This document shows, piece by piece, positions 1-7,853 of a DNA stretch of 42,279 nucleotides (the first letter of the stretch is position 1; every line of letters starts with the position of its first letter). The notes beneath the pieces were generated by a model, which saw only the letters and a program-made list of their open reading frames with translations, was not told the DNA's origin and ran no database searches. The translations under genes were made by a program, and so were the position numbers. Source of the stretch: Clostridiales bacterium UBA7103. Lineage in GTDB: Bacteria > Bacillota > Clostridia > Oscillospirales > Oscillospiraceae. The stretch covers positions 1,356 to 43,634 of the forward strand of contig DKYJ01000011.1 in the NCBI GenBank assembly GCA_002493305.1, written 5' to 3'.

Positions 1-81
1 ACCGGTGGTACAGCCCACGAGCCGCAAGGCATGATTCGGTGCAATTCCGAAGCCGACAGTAAAGTCTGGATGGAAGAAGAT
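1..81 (+). promoter_or_regulatory. FMN riboswitch (RFN element), 5' part outside window
   Basis: The segment carries the conserved 3' blocks of the RFN aptamer in the right order: ACCGGTGGTA, AGCCCACGAGC, ATGATTCGGTGCAATTCCGA, GCCGACAGTAAAGTCTGGAT and the closing GAAGAAGAT. The 5' strand of P1 and helix P2 lie before base 1. It is followed by an intrinsic terminator and then ribU, so FMN binding should stop transcription of the riboflavin transporter gene. Aptamer identity is clear; the switching mechanism is inferred from the terminator. Confidence 0.93.
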
Positions 82-113
82 CAGGCGGCAGTGCCGCGCT
101 AATCGTTTTCTCA

Positions 114-144
114 GCGCCCGAAGAATTATCTTCGGGCGCTTTTT
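114..144 (+). terminator. Riboswitch expression-platform terminator
   Basis: Arms GCGCCCGAAGA (114-124) and TCTTCGGGCGC (129-139) are perfectly complementary around an ATTA loop and are followed by five T. It sits between the FMN aptamer and the ribU ribosome binding site, as expected for a transcriptional OFF switch. Confidence 0.9.
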
Positions 145-209
145 AGCGCGCTGCCAAGTGACCCACTCCCTCATTCCTGAAAAATTATTTAATTTTTGGA
201 GGAAAAGCA

Positions 210-875
210 ATGAAAAACCAGAAAATCACAGTTCAGTACATGGCCGTTACCGGTATGCTCTGCGCGTTAAGCTTCGTCGCGGTGCTGCTCGGAAGAGTCA
301 TCCCTAACGTCGCGGGCTTCTTGAGCTATGACCCCAAAGATGTAATCGTGGTCATTGCGGGCTTCATCTACGGTCCGCTCACCAGCGTGATCATCAGCGT
401 TATCGTCTCTCTTATTGAGATGCTGACCATCAGCTCCACCGGTCCATACGGCTGCATTATGAACATCGTATCGACCTGTGCCTTTGCTGTGCCTGCGGCC
501 ATCGTCTACAAGAAAATGCGCACACACAAGGGCGCAATCATCGGCCTCTCATTGAGTGTCGTGGTCATGGCGGCGTGCATGGTGCTGTGGAACTATATCG
601 TCACTCCTTATTACATGGGCGTTGAGAGAGAGCAAGTGGCTTCCATGCTGGCTACCGTGTTCCTGCCCTTTAATCTTGCCAAGGGCGGCGTGAACATGGG
701 TCTTGCCCTGCTGCTGTATAAGCCGATAGTCGGCGCGCTGCGCAAAGCAAAGCTGCTGCCGCCCTCAAGCTCGGACGCCGAAAAGAAGGTCTTTAACGCC
801 GGCTTCACCATTGTTGCCGTGGCGGTGCTGCTGACCTTTGCCCTGTTGCTTTTGGTGCTGATGGGCGTGATCTGA
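210..875 (+). CDS. ribU: Riboflavin ECF transporter S component RibU
   Basis: This is the substrate-binding membrane subunit of an energy-coupling-factor importer for riboflavin. It works with shared EcfA/EcfA'/EcfT subunits that are not in this window. The 221-residue protein is very hydrophobic, with about six membrane segments, has the Y-D-P-K-D motif at residues 40-44 after the first helix, and has the usual length for RibU. The start follows a clear GGAGG at 198-202. The upstream FMN riboswitch and terminator independently support riboflavin as substrate and FMN as the regulator. The last 71 bases overlap the 3' end of the convergent flippase gene. Confidence 0.93.
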   Translation: MKNQKITVQYMAVTGMLCALSFVAVLLGRVIPNVAGFLSYDPKDVIVVIAGFIYGPLTSVIISVIVSLIEMLTISSTGPYGCIMNIVSTCAFAVPAAIVYKKMRTHKGAIIGLSLSVVVMAACMVLWNYIVTPYYMGVEREQVASMLATVFLPFNLAKGGVNMGLALLLYKPIVGALRKAKLLPPSSSDAEKKVFNAGFTIVAVAVLLTFALLLLVLMGVI

Positions 876-2181
876 GAACGCGCAGCAGCCGCAGACCGCT
901 GAGGGCGAAGTTCACAAGCTCGGTCGCGTAGATGGTGAATATGTAAGCCGAGAGCGCGTACCGGGGCAGAAGCTGCCACACGAGCAGCAGACCCAGCAGA
1001 GCGTCGAGTATGTTTATGGCCATGCTCCACACCTGCTGACCCAGCCCTTTCAGACAGCCGTCAACGGTCATATCGGTGTACATAACGGGAATAAGCGGGG
1101 CGAGGACGCGGATATAGCGTCCCGCCTCGCTGCTTTTGTATATGCTCAGCCCCAGCATATCAGAAAACACGAACATAAAAAGCCCCACCGCGCCCGAAAA
1201 CAGCAGGCTCAGCCTTATGAGCCTGCCGGACACGCGGCGTATCTCCCGCCCCTCGCCCTGAACCTGCGCGGCGGTCAGCTCCGGCACGATAAGCTCCGCC
1301 ACCGCGCCCATGATGCAGGAGGGGAAGAAGATGACGGGCAGCACCATGCCCTGAATGACCCCGTAGCCCGAGAGCGCGCCATCCGCCGAGTAGCCCGCTG
1401 CTTTGAGCCCGCGCGGCACAAGCAGATGCTCAAGCGTACTCAGCGCGCTGCGCGCGTAGGCGGAGACGGCCAGCGGCAGGGCGATTTTCAGCATCCTTGA
1501 TGTCAGCCTTTGGCCGCCGCCGCGCTCGGAATAGTATGCTCTGCGGTCATGGTAAAACGCAAGCAGCATCAATACCAGTGAGGCAATATCCGCCGTGACT
1601 CTGCCAATGGTCACGGCGGCGCAGTTTTTTTCAATGTCCCCGGCGGGGGAGCGGCTTAAAAGCCACGCCACCAGAGCGATGCCCAAAAGCTGCTCAAAAA
1701 GGTGGATAAGCGTGGGTTTCCAGACCCGGCCGCAGGCGGTAAAGTACCCGGAGAGCGCGGCGCAGAGCGAGATGCACGGCATGCTCAGCGCGGAGATGCG
1801 CAGGGACATGACCGTGCGCGCGTCGCCCACGCAGAGAAAGCCCACAGGCTCTGCCAGAAGCCAGAGTATCGCCCCCGCCGCCGTGCCGAAAAACAACCCG
1901 TAGGCAAGGCAGCGCCCCATAGCCGAGCGGATGCCCGCGAGATTTTCGCTGCCGAGTTCTTCTGATATGAGCCGGGTCGCGGCAAAGCGTATGCCGGATA
2001 TGGCAAAGGTGGCGCACAGGTTCGTGACAGACAGCACCAGCTGATATAGCCCTATGCCCGCCGAGCCTATCCGCCCCGCCAGCCACACCTGAAACGCCAT
2101 GCCTATGCAGCTCATAAGCAATGACGAGGCCGTGAGCAGAGCGGTGTTATATATCAGCCTTTTTCGCTGCAAGACTTTCAC
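805..2181 (-). CDS. SpoVB/MurJ-like lipid-linked oligosaccharide flippase (MATE/MOP superfamily)
   Basis: A 458-residue polytopic membrane protein with about 12 to 14 predicted helices and an N-terminal pattern typical of stage V sporulation protein B and related polysaccharide exporters (a first helix rich in L, S and G, then G-R-I-G-S-A-G-I-G-L-Y-Q). Family members flip lipid-linked precursors for cortex, peptidoglycan or other polysaccharides; the cargo here is unknown. The start is GTG at 2181, preceded by GGAAGGGAG. The C-terminal tail (about 20 residues rich in S, A, P, R and Q) lies in the 71 bases shared with ribU on the opposite strand. It follows the broken phosphorylase gene on the same strand, but a terminator lies between them. 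I saw no convincing promoter of its own. Confidence 0.8.
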   Translation of the reverse strand: MKVLQRKRLIYNTALLTASSLLMSCIGMAFQVWLAGRIGSAGIGLYQLVLSVTNLCATFAISGIRFAATRLISEELGSENLAGIRSAMGRCLAYGLFFGTAAGAILWLLAEPVGFLCVGDARTVMSLRISALSMPCISLCAALSGYFTACGRVWKPTLIHLFEQLLGIALVAWLLSRSPAGDIEKNCAAVTIGRVTADIASLVLMLLAFYHDRRAYYSERGGGQRLTSRMLKIALPLAVSAYARSALSTLEHLLVPRGLKAAGYSADGALSGYGVIQGMVLPVIFFPSCIMGAVAELIVPELTAAQVQGEGREIRRVSGRLIRLSLLFSGAVGLFMFVFSDMLGLSIYKSSEAGRYIRVLAPLIPVMYTDMTVDGCLKGLGQQVWSMAINILDALLGLLLVWQLLPRYALSAYIFTIYATELVNFALSGLRLLRVLRSRPSAPKATGQRSAAPPRQQW

Positions 2182-2265
2182 GCTCCCTTCCTGACAAGCA
2201 TATGCGGGGAGCAGGATAAAATTTACAGACCGAATTTTAGATTAGCGCATAAGGCTGTTTTTAAG

Positions 2266-2300
2266 AAAAAAGGAGCGCTTACCCCATAGAGATAAGCGCT
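2266..2300 (-). terminator. Terminator after the broken phosphorylase gene
   Basis: Read on the minus strand, AGCGCTTA (2300-2293) pairs with TAAGCGCT (2281-2274) around an 11-base loop, followed by CC and six T. It lies just past the phosphorylase stop at 2326. Confidence 0.7.
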
Positions 2301-2325
2301 TTTCTGATGAAGGTGCTTTTTTGTC

Positions 2326-3093
2326 TCAAAATTTTTCCATCAGTTTGATCGATATGAGAATAAGGTTTGAACGCACATTCTTTTGGCTGTTCCAATTTCG
2401 GGAGTCCCATTTTTCTCCGCTTACATCGTCACCGGCGTATAGCAGCTGAGCCAAAGGAATGTCATGATACTTTGACACGGCAAAAAATGCCGCTGCTTCC
2501 ATTTCGACTGTTATACACCCTTCGCTTCTTCTCAGCGCAATCATTTCCGGGGTTTCTCTGTATATGGCGTCCGTTGTCCATGTTTTCCCGACCGTATGGG
2601 GTATTCCCATTTTCTCTAAACCGGAAATAACATGATCGGCAGCGGCTTTATGACATTCCACTATGCGGGAGGGTGCTAAGTAGTGATACTATGTTCCTTC
2701 ATCTCTGACAGCAGCGATGGGAACTATGATCTCTCCCACTTTGGAATTCTCTTTTATTGAACCTGCGCCACCGCAAATTATGAATTTCTCACATCCCATA
2801 GCGTGCAGTTCTTCAATCGTCACTGCCGCGCCTGGCGCACCGCAAAATGCCATTGTGACACAAAGCCTTTCCGCACCGCATGCGTACTCATAAATTGGAA
2901 TATCAAGCACTTCGGATTTAAGATAAGCAATTACAGGGAGTTGCTTATCCTTTACAAGCTGTTCAAGCTCGTTTCTGAAAAAAGTTATAACACATTTGGA
3001 GGGGAGAGTTTTCTCGAGAAAATCAGTCGGTTTAATAATTGGCTCTCTGCTTGTGTCGTACTCACAAACAGGGTATTCGTTTTTTTTGATCAT
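2326..3093 (-). pseudogene. Uridine phosphorylase-like nucleoside phosphorylase, interrupted by an in-frame amber codon
   Basis: Two adjacent open stretches (3093-2692 and the part below 2689) lie in the same minus-strand frame and together give 255 codons, the normal length of a uridine/purine nucleoside phosphorylase. The only break is TAG at 2691-2689. It falls in the family motif E-G-T-[S]-Y-H-Y-L-x-P-S-R, where the family usually has Ser, so one base change (TCG to TAG) explains it. The first part carries the phosphate-site G-G-A-G-S; the second carries the V-E-M-E-A-A-A ribose-binding motif. The start at 3093 has GGAGACGGA upstream, and there is a good promoter at 3130-3158 and a terminator at 2266-2300, so the gene was recently functional. 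The pyrimidine-nucleoside phosphorylase beside it may make it dispensable. Alternatives are a sequencing error or amber read-through. Confidence 0.85.
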
Positions 3094-3129
3094 ATTTTCC
3101 GTCTCCGAAAAAGCTTCTTTGTTTGACCT

Positions 3130-3158
3130 ACTATATCATACGAGTACCGGCATATCAA
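3130..3158 (-). promoter_or_regulatory. Sigma-A type promoter of the phosphorylase pseudogene
   Basis: On the minus strand TTGATA (3158-3153) and TATAGT (3135-3130) are separated by exactly 17 bases. They lie about 40 bases before the ATG at 3093. Confidence 0.75.
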
Positions 3159-3253
3159 GCTGTTCAATGGAAGGCGGGGCTGTGTGATTTAAAAAGCTTT
3201 CTATGTAAAGAACAGATTTATGAAGCGAAGTATTGAAAATATACAGGGAATTG

Positions 3254-3262
3254 TGCTAAAAT
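3254..3262 (+). promoter_or_regulatory. Extended -10 promoter element before pdp
   Basis: TGCTAAAAT is an extended -10 box about 50 bases before the pdp start. A TTGAAA at 3231-3236 is 20 bases upstream, longer than ideal, so the -35 contribution is doubtful. The transcript would begin just before a perfect 7-bp hairpin at 3275-3291 (GTCCGCC, TTT, GGCGGAC) that ends six bases before the ribosome binding site. Confidence 0.5.
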
Positions 3263-3309
3263 AACAAAAAAAGTGTCCGCCTTTGGCGGACGGTTTGGAG
3301 GCAGTAGGT

Positions 3310-4614
3310 ATGTTGATGACTGATCTTATCGCAACCAAGAGAGACGGGGGCGAGCTTTCCACTGAGGAAATTGATTTTATGATACAGGGCTATACGCGCG
3401 GGGATATACCGGATTATCAGATGTCCGCCATGTGCATGGCCATCCTTCTGCGCGGCATGAACGACCGGGAGACGCTGGATATGACCATGAGCATGATGCA
3501 CTCCGGCGAGACACTTGACCTCAGCCCCATACAGGGGCTCAAGGCGGACAAGCATTCCACCGGCGGCGTGGGCGATAAGACAAGCCTTGTGCTCTGCCCA
3601 ATGGTCGCGGCCTGCGGGCTGAAGATTGCAAAAATGTCCGGCCGGGGGCTTGGGCACACCGGCGGGACGATTGATAAGCTCGAAAGCTTCCCCGGCTTTC
3701 ATACCGGCATATCCGAGGAGCGCTTTTTCAAAAATGTCAACGAGATCGGCATCTCCATCATGGGGCAGACAGCCGATATTGACCCTGCGGATAAGAAGAT
3801 CTACGCCCTGCGCGATGTGACGGGGACTGTGCCCTCGATCCCGCTTATAGTCAGCTCCATAATGTCCAAGAAGCTGGCCTCCGGCGCGGATATTATCGTT
3901 CTCGATGTCAAGTGCGGCAGCGGCGCTTTCATGAAAACCCTTGACGATGCGAAAAAGCTCGCCGAGGGGCTGACCCGCGTGGGCAGGCTCGCCGGGAAAA
4001 AGTGCGCCGCCGTCATAACAGATATGGATCAGCCCTTGGGCAGCGCCGTCGGAAACGCGCTTGAGGTGAAGGAGGCCATCGCCGTCTTAAAGGGCGAAAA
4101 GCAGGGAGACCTGCTTGAGCTGTGCCTGAGCATCGGCAGCCTTATGCTGGCCGAGGCAGGCATGGTTGAGAGCGTTGAGCAGGGGCGGGAGCGGCTGCTC
4201 GCATCAATTGCCGATGGCAGCGCCCTCAATAAGCTCGCCCAGATGGTCGCCGCGCAGGATGGGGACAGCCGCGCAGTCTATGACGCCTCCATGCTGCCTG
4301 ACGCGGCGGTGAAGCTCCCTGTTCCGGCTTCGCGCGCGGGCTATGTCCGCCGCATCGAGGCAGAGCAGGTGGGCCTTGTGTCGATGCACCTCGGCGGCGG
4401 CAGAGTCACCAAGGAGAGCGAAATCGACCTCTCCGTGGGCGTTGTGCTTGATAAAAAGGTAGGGGACTATGTGGCCAAGGGCGAGAGCCTTGGCACTATC
4501 CATGCCGCTTCAATGGAGAAAGCTCAGCAGGCGGCAGAGCTGCTGCGCGGCTGCTTTGAGCTGTCGGATGAAGCGGTCACAAGGCCGGAATTCATCAAGG
4601 CTGTTGTGAGGTAA
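3310..4614 (+). CDS. pdp: Pyrimidine-nucleoside phosphorylase
   Basis: Catalyses phosphorolysis of uridine, thymidine and deoxyuridine to the base and (deoxy)ribose-1-phosphate in nucleoside salvage. The 434-residue protein has the family start (T-D-L-I-A-T-K-R-D-G-G-E-L), the phosphate-binding K-H-S-T-G-G-V-G-D-K near residue 81, the S-G-R-G-L-G-H-T-G-G-T motif near residue 110 and a C-terminal PYNP domain, at the usual family length. I chose ATG at 3310 because GGAGG lies 8 bases upstream and because the homologous N-terminus begins there; the TTG at 3283 is inside the upstream hairpin. A PfkB kinase begins 3 bases after the stop and is probably co-transcribed. Confidence 0.93.
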   Translation: MLMTDLIATKRDGGELSTEEIDFMIQGYTRGDIPDYQMSAMCMAILLRGMNDRETLDMTMSMMHSGETLDLSPIQGLKADKHSTGGVGDKTSLVLCPMVAACGLKIAKMSGRGLGHTGGTIDKLESFPGFHTGISEERFFKNVNEIGISIMGQTADIDPADKKIYALRDVTGTVPSIPLIVSSIMSKKLASGADIIVLDVKCGSGAFMKTLDDAKKLAEGLTRVGRLAGKKCAAVITDMDQPLGSAVGNALEVKEAIAVLKGEKQGDLLELCLSIGSLMLAEAGMVESVEQGRERLLASIADGSALNKLAQMVAAQDGDSRAVYDASMLPDAAVKLPVPASRAGYVRRIEAEQVGLVSMHLGGGRVTKESEIDLSVGVVLDKKVGDYVAKGESLGTIHAASMEKAQQAAELLRGCFELSDEAVTRPEFIKAVVR

Positions 4615-4617
4615 AAA

Positions 4618-5550
4618 ATGGCTGATAAAAAGATTCGCGCCGTTGCGTTGGGTGAGCTGCTGGTGGATATGGCCGGAGAGAGCGTTGACGCGGCGGGCTA
4701 CCCGACACTTAAAGCCAACCCCGGCGGCGCACCGGCAAATTTCCTCGCCGCGCTCTGCGCCTACGGAATAAGCGCCGGGTTTATCGGCAGGGTGGGGGAC
4801 GATGCTTTCGGCAGGCTGCTGCGCGGTACGCTCCAGAAAAGCGGCATTGGCTGTTCCGCCCTGCAGGTGGATAAGGCGGCGTTTACGACCCTCGCCTTTG
4901 TCACCCTTGACGAGAGGGGCGAGCGCAGCTTCAGCTTTGCCAGAAAGCCGGGGGCGGACACCCGCCTTGAGCTTGACGCTAAGGCCGCAGAGCTTATAAA
5001 AAACGCGGAGCTTTTCCACTTCGGTTCTCTGTCGCTCACCGATGAGCCTTCCCGCAGCGCGACTATGCAGGCCGTCCGCCTTGCAAGGGAGAGCGGCGCG
5101 CTCATATCCTGTGACCCGAACCTGCGCCTGCCTCTTTGGGACAGTGCGGAGAGCGCTAAAAGCTGGATGACTTGGGCGGTGGAACAGGCGGATATCGTCA
5201 AGATAAGCGATGAAGAGGCGGAATTTCTGTTCGGCCTTTCGCCGGAGGCCTGCGCCGATAAATTGCTCCGCGAGGGCAAAAGGGCGGTCTTTGTCACGCT
5301 TGGAAAGAACGGCTGTTATTACGCCGCCGGGAGCGAGCGCGGCTATGCAAAAGGACCGGCGGTCAGTCCTGTTGACACCACCGGCGCGGGCGACATCTTC
5401 GGCGGCGCAGCTATGTGCATGCTTCTCAAGGGAGAGAGCGTCCGGGCAGCGGCGGAATTTGCCTGCTGCGCGGCGAGCCTATCTACCGAGAAAAAGGGCG
5501 GCATCTCATCCGTCGTGCCGTATGACGAGGTCATGCGTCGTATGACATAA
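4618..5550 (+). CDS. Fructokinase-like PfkB carbohydrate kinase
   Basis: A 310-residue ribokinase-fold kinase that phosphorylates a sugar with ATP. The N-terminal G-E-L-L-V-D-M is the fructokinase signature; the substrate-site N-P-G-G-A-P-A-N is near residue 35; the catalytic D-T-T-G-A-G-D is at 253-259, with Asp259 as the expected base. It starts 3 bases after pdp stops, with GAGG inside the end of pdp, so the two are translationally close. Fructose is the default substrate by sequence pattern. The pairing with a nucleoside phosphorylase leaves open another sugar such as a pentose or deoxyribose released from nucleosides. A strong bidirectional terminator follows directly. Confidence 0.82.
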   Translation: MADKKIRAVALGELLVDMAGESVDAAGYPTLKANPGGAPANFLAALCAYGISAGFIGRVGDDAFGRLLRGTLQKSGIGCSALQVDKAAFTTLAFVTLDERGERSFSFARKPGADTRLELDAKAAELIKNAELFHFGSLSLTDEPSRSATMQAVRLARESGALISCDPNLRLPLWDSAESAKSWMTWAVEQADIVKISDEEAEFLFGLSPEACADKLLREGKRAVFVTLGKNGCYYAAGSERGYAKGPAVSPVDTTGAGDIFGGAAMCMLLKGESVRAAAEFACCAASLSTEKKGGISSVVPYDEVMRRMT

Positions 5551-5597
5551 ATATAATAGCGATCACCCCACGCAGCGGGGCGATCGCTATTATATTT
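5549..5597. terminator. Bidirectional terminator between the kinase and GNAT genes
   Basis: A long near-perfect inverted repeat: AAATATAATAGCGATC (5549-5564) is matched by GATCGCTATTATATTT (5582-5597), with a further CCCC/GGGG block inside. A/T-rich flanks give U tracts in both directions, so it can end both convergent genes. The kinase stop codon is part of it. Confidence 0.85.
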
Positions 5598-5600
5598 GCG

Positions 5601-6149
5601 TCACAATTCCAGTCTCATATACACAAGCTCCTGATAGTCTCCCGTCACGCGGGAGCGGAAGCCCTTGGGATTCCTGCCGTATTCTATAAACCCGGCTTTT
5701 TTGTACAAGGCAATCGCGCCCTCGTTCGAGGCGACCGCGCTCAGCTCAAGCTGGGCGTATCCGGCGGCTCTTGCGCAGTCAATGCAGGCATTTGTCAGCA
5801 CTTTGCCTATCCCAAGCCCCCAGAAATCCTTTGCGATGCTGATGCCGAACTCCGCACGGTGGCTCACTTTATATTTCCCGCCGACTGCGTCTATTCCGGC
5901 TGTGCCGACTATAGCGCCATCGACCACGGCGACAATCAGAGCTTCGTTTTCACTCTCAGCTTTCGTGTTCAGAAATTTGCTCTCCTGCTCGGCGGTGAAG
6001 CTGTTTTCATCAGGGTAGGCGAGCAGATAATCTGTCTCGGAGTGGGTGAGGTTAAAGTTATCATATACTGCCGCCCCGTCGCTCTCCGTCCCGCTTCTCA
6101 GGCAGCATTCCCTGCCGCCTTTGAGTGTTATCAGCTTGTAGTATTCCAT
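5601..6149 (-). CDS. GNAT-family N-acetyltransferase
   Basis: A 182-residue acyl-CoA dependent acetyltransferase of unknown acceptor. Visible family features are the beta strand A-E-F-G-I-S-I followed by the acetyl-CoA loop F-W-G-L-G-I-G-K near residue 110 and the C-terminal G-A-I-A-L-Y-K-K-A-G-F motif. I placed the start at ATG 6149, with GAGG a few bases upstream; an in-frame codon at 6191 lies in the promoter region. It has its own promoter and shares a terminator with the convergent kinase. Relatives acetylate amines, ribosomal proteins or antibiotics; nothing here decides which. Confidence 0.8.
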   Translation of the reverse strand: MEYYKLITLKGGRECCLRSGTESDGAAVYDNFNLTHSETDYLLAYPDENSFTAEQESKFLNTKAESENEALIVAVVDGAIVGTAGIDAVGGKYKVSHRAEFGISIAKDFWGLGIGKVLTNACIDCARAAGYAQLELSAVASNEGAIALYKKAGFIEYGRNPKGFRSRVTGDYQELVYMRLEL

Positions 6150-6179
6150 GCCAGCGCCTCTTTTCCGTATGATGAGAGC

Positions 6180-6208
6180 AGTATAGCACAAGGACGCTTA
6201 AAGTTCAA
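6180..6208 (-). promoter_or_regulatory. Promoter of the GNAT gene
   Basis: On the minus strand TTGAAC (6208-6203), a 17-base spacer and TATACT (6185-6180), with TG one base before the -10 box. It lies about 30 bases before the chosen start. Confidence 0.78.
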
Positions 6209-6333
6209 ATAACACGGCCTTTCGTAAAAATTATAGACATGGTTGAAGCGGCAATAGATGCCGCCTTCCGGCCAAATGGCCGGATTAAAAATATCAAGAG
6301 GCCGCCAGTTCAGCTGCACAGCTTGAAAGTAAG

Positions 6334-6363
6334 AAAAAGGACACGCAAAAGCGTGTCCTTTTT
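6334..6363 (-). terminator. Terminator of tRNA-Pro
   Basis: AAAAAGGACACGC (6334-6346) and GCGTGTCCTTTTT (6351-6363) form a perfect 13-bp stem with an A/T loop, three bases downstream of the tRNA CCA end. Confidence 0.88.
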
Positions 6364-6365
6364 CT

Positions 6366-6441
6366 TGGTCCGAGTGACTAGATTCGAACTAGCGGCCTCT
6401 TGAACCCCATTCAAGCGCGCTACCAACTGCGCTACACCCGG
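6366..6441 (-). tRNA. tRNA-Pro (anticodon GGG)
   Basis: The minus strand folds as a full cloverleaf of 76 bases. Acceptor arm CCGGGTG pairs with CACTCGG, anticodon stem CTTGA/TCAAG holds loop ATGGGGT with anticodon GGG, the T arm has loop TTCGAAT, and CCA is encoded. It reads CCC and CCU proline codons. It has its own promoter and terminator, so it is a single-gene unit. Confidence 0.95.
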
Positions 6442-6474
6442 ATACCACAACGAGGCTGTCCCCATTGCCCGATT

Positions 6475-6503
6475 ATATTAGCACAAGTTGGCGAAGAATG
6501 CAA
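6475..6503 (-). promoter_or_regulatory. Promoter of tRNA-Pro
   Basis: On the minus strand TTGCAT (6503-6498) and TAATAT (6480-6475), spacer 17, about 34 bases before the tRNA 5' end. Confidence 0.7.
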
Positions 6504-6543
6504 GAGCTTTTTTGCATTTTATTTCTGAAAAATGTCTCGATGG

Positions 6544-6585
6544 TTTATCCGCGGCCTTCCGCGGCTCGGAAAAACTGCGGATAAA
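6544..6585. repeat. Inverted repeat in the tRNA-Pro / permease intergenic region
   Basis: TTTATCCGC (6544-6552) and GCGGATAAA (6577-6585) are perfect complements 24 bases apart, with a second short palindrome (CCGCGG twice) inside. It lies 25 bases upstream of the permease -35 box. It could be an operator or a transcript-end structure; no function is shown. Confidence 0.45.
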
Positions 6586-6609
6586 AGGCGCGCTATGTGG
6601 AAGCTTTTG

Positions 6610-6638
6610 TTGAGCTTTGGTATATTGTGTGCTATTAT
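6610..6638 (+). promoter_or_regulatory. Promoter of the permease-amidohydrolase operon
   Basis: TTGAGC (6610-6615), 17-base spacer, TATTAT (6633-6638), with TG one base before the -10 box. It gives a leader of about 75 bases before the permease start. Confidence 0.75.
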
Positions 6639-6719
6639 AGCATAGCCTGTCCGGTTTGCGGGAGGCATAAAGACCTTTGAAGGGGAAGCCTTAGAATAAT
6701 CAAAGCATAGGAGAGTATC

Positions 6720-7853
6720 ATGAAAAACAAAGAGCTTACCGTATGGGAAGCGGCGTGCATAATCACGGGCTACGGCATTGGCGGGGGAGTGCTGGCGATG
6801 CCTTACATTGCTCAGAAAAACGGCGTGCCGCTTGCCCTCGTTATCCTGCTGCTTGCTTTTGCCGCCAGCTGGCTTTTGCACATGATGATAGCGGAAACTG
6901 TGCAGAAGTGCGGCGAAGGGACGCAGATCGTTTCCGTGTTCTCCCGTTTTTTGTTCCGTGGACGGCTGAAAAAAGTCTTGACGGCGGCCTTTTTTGTCCT
7001 TATGGCCTTTGTGCTGGTCACGAATCTCACGGCGTATATCGCAGGCGCGGCTGAGGTTTTGGCGGGTTTTCTTCCAATTCCGGAGCTTGTCTCAAAGCTG
7101 GTGTTCTATGTGTGCGCGGCAAGCGTTGTGCTGTTTGGGCTGAAGGCCGTGGGCATCTCGGAAAAATATGCAGTGGCGGTCATATTCGGCCTTGTCGCCG
7201 TGCTGGCAGCCGCGAGCTTTTTTGCGCCCCGGCATCCTCTGCCCATGAGGGCCGGCTCCCTGAAAGATGGGGTATCCTTCTTTGCTATGGCGATGCTCTC
7301 CTTCTCCGCTTTCTTCTCCATCCCGCAGGCCGTGCAGGGGCTTGGAGGCGACATGAAGAAGGTTAAAAAGGCTGTATTTCTCGGCCTTGGAAATAACTTT
7401 ATACTGATATTGGTGATCACCTTCTGCGCGCTTCTGGCCTCCAAAGAGGTAACTGATGTTGCAATGACCGGCTGGAGCGCGGGTATAGGCGCATGGGCGC
7501 AGATATTCGGCGGTGTGTTCACAGTCCTCGCCATGCTGACCACCTACTGGTCTATTTCCCTTGCTCTGGCGGGCATCGTGGAGGAACAGCTTAGGCTTGA
7601 CGGAAGACTTTGCTGGCTGCTGGCAACGCTGCCCTCGCTGCTGCTAAGCCTATTGAACATCGGCGGTTTTATTGATTTTCTCGAGCTCGCGGGCGGAGCT
7701 ATCGCGATCATTGTGGCGGTGATGGTGGTGCCTACCTACCGAAACTCCCGACGGGAGCTGGAGGGAAGCGCCCTTGGCATTTTAGGCGGTACCGCTTTTC
7801 AGATTCTTACGATCGCCGCATATCTGCTAATGGCTGTGGGGAGCGTGATATGA
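6720..7853 (+). CDS. Amino acid permease (aromatic/hydroxy amino acid permease type)
   Basis: A 377-residue integral membrane protein with about eleven helices. The first helix carries G-Y-G-I-G-G-G-V-L-A-M-P, the unwound sodium/substrate-binding segment typical of the AAAP/HAAAP transporters (Trp, Tyr, Ser, Thr permeases). Length fits the family. Start ATG follows AGGAGAG. The next gene begins inside its stop codon (ATGA overlap), so the permease and the amidohydrolase are translationally coupled and probably act on the same kind of substrate: import, then hydrolysis of an amide or imide bond. Substrate not determined. Confidence 0.82.
   Translation: MKNKELTVWEAACIITGYGIGGGVLAMPYIAQKNGVPLALVILLLAFAASWLLHMMIAETVQKCGEGTQIVSVFSRFLFRGRLKKVLTAAFFVLMAFVLVTNLTAYIAGAAEVLAGFLPIPELVSKLVFYVCAASVVLFGLKAVGISEKYAVAVIFGLVAVLAAASFFAPRHPLPMRAGSLKDGVSFFAMAMLSFSAFFSIPQAVQGLGGDMKKVKKAVFLGLGNNFILILVITFCALLASKEVTDVAMTGWSAGIGAWAQIFGGVFTVLAMLTTYWSISLALAGIVEEQLRLDGRLCWLLATLPSLLLSLLNIGGFIDFLELAGGAIAIIVAVMVVPTYRNSRRELEGSALGILGGTAFQILTIAAYLLMAVGSVI

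Noticed and set aside
2689..2691. TAG as a pyrrolysine or other recoded codon
   Set aside because: The position is normally Ser in this family and there is no pyl gene or recoding signal in the window; a nonsense mutation or sequencing error is simpler.
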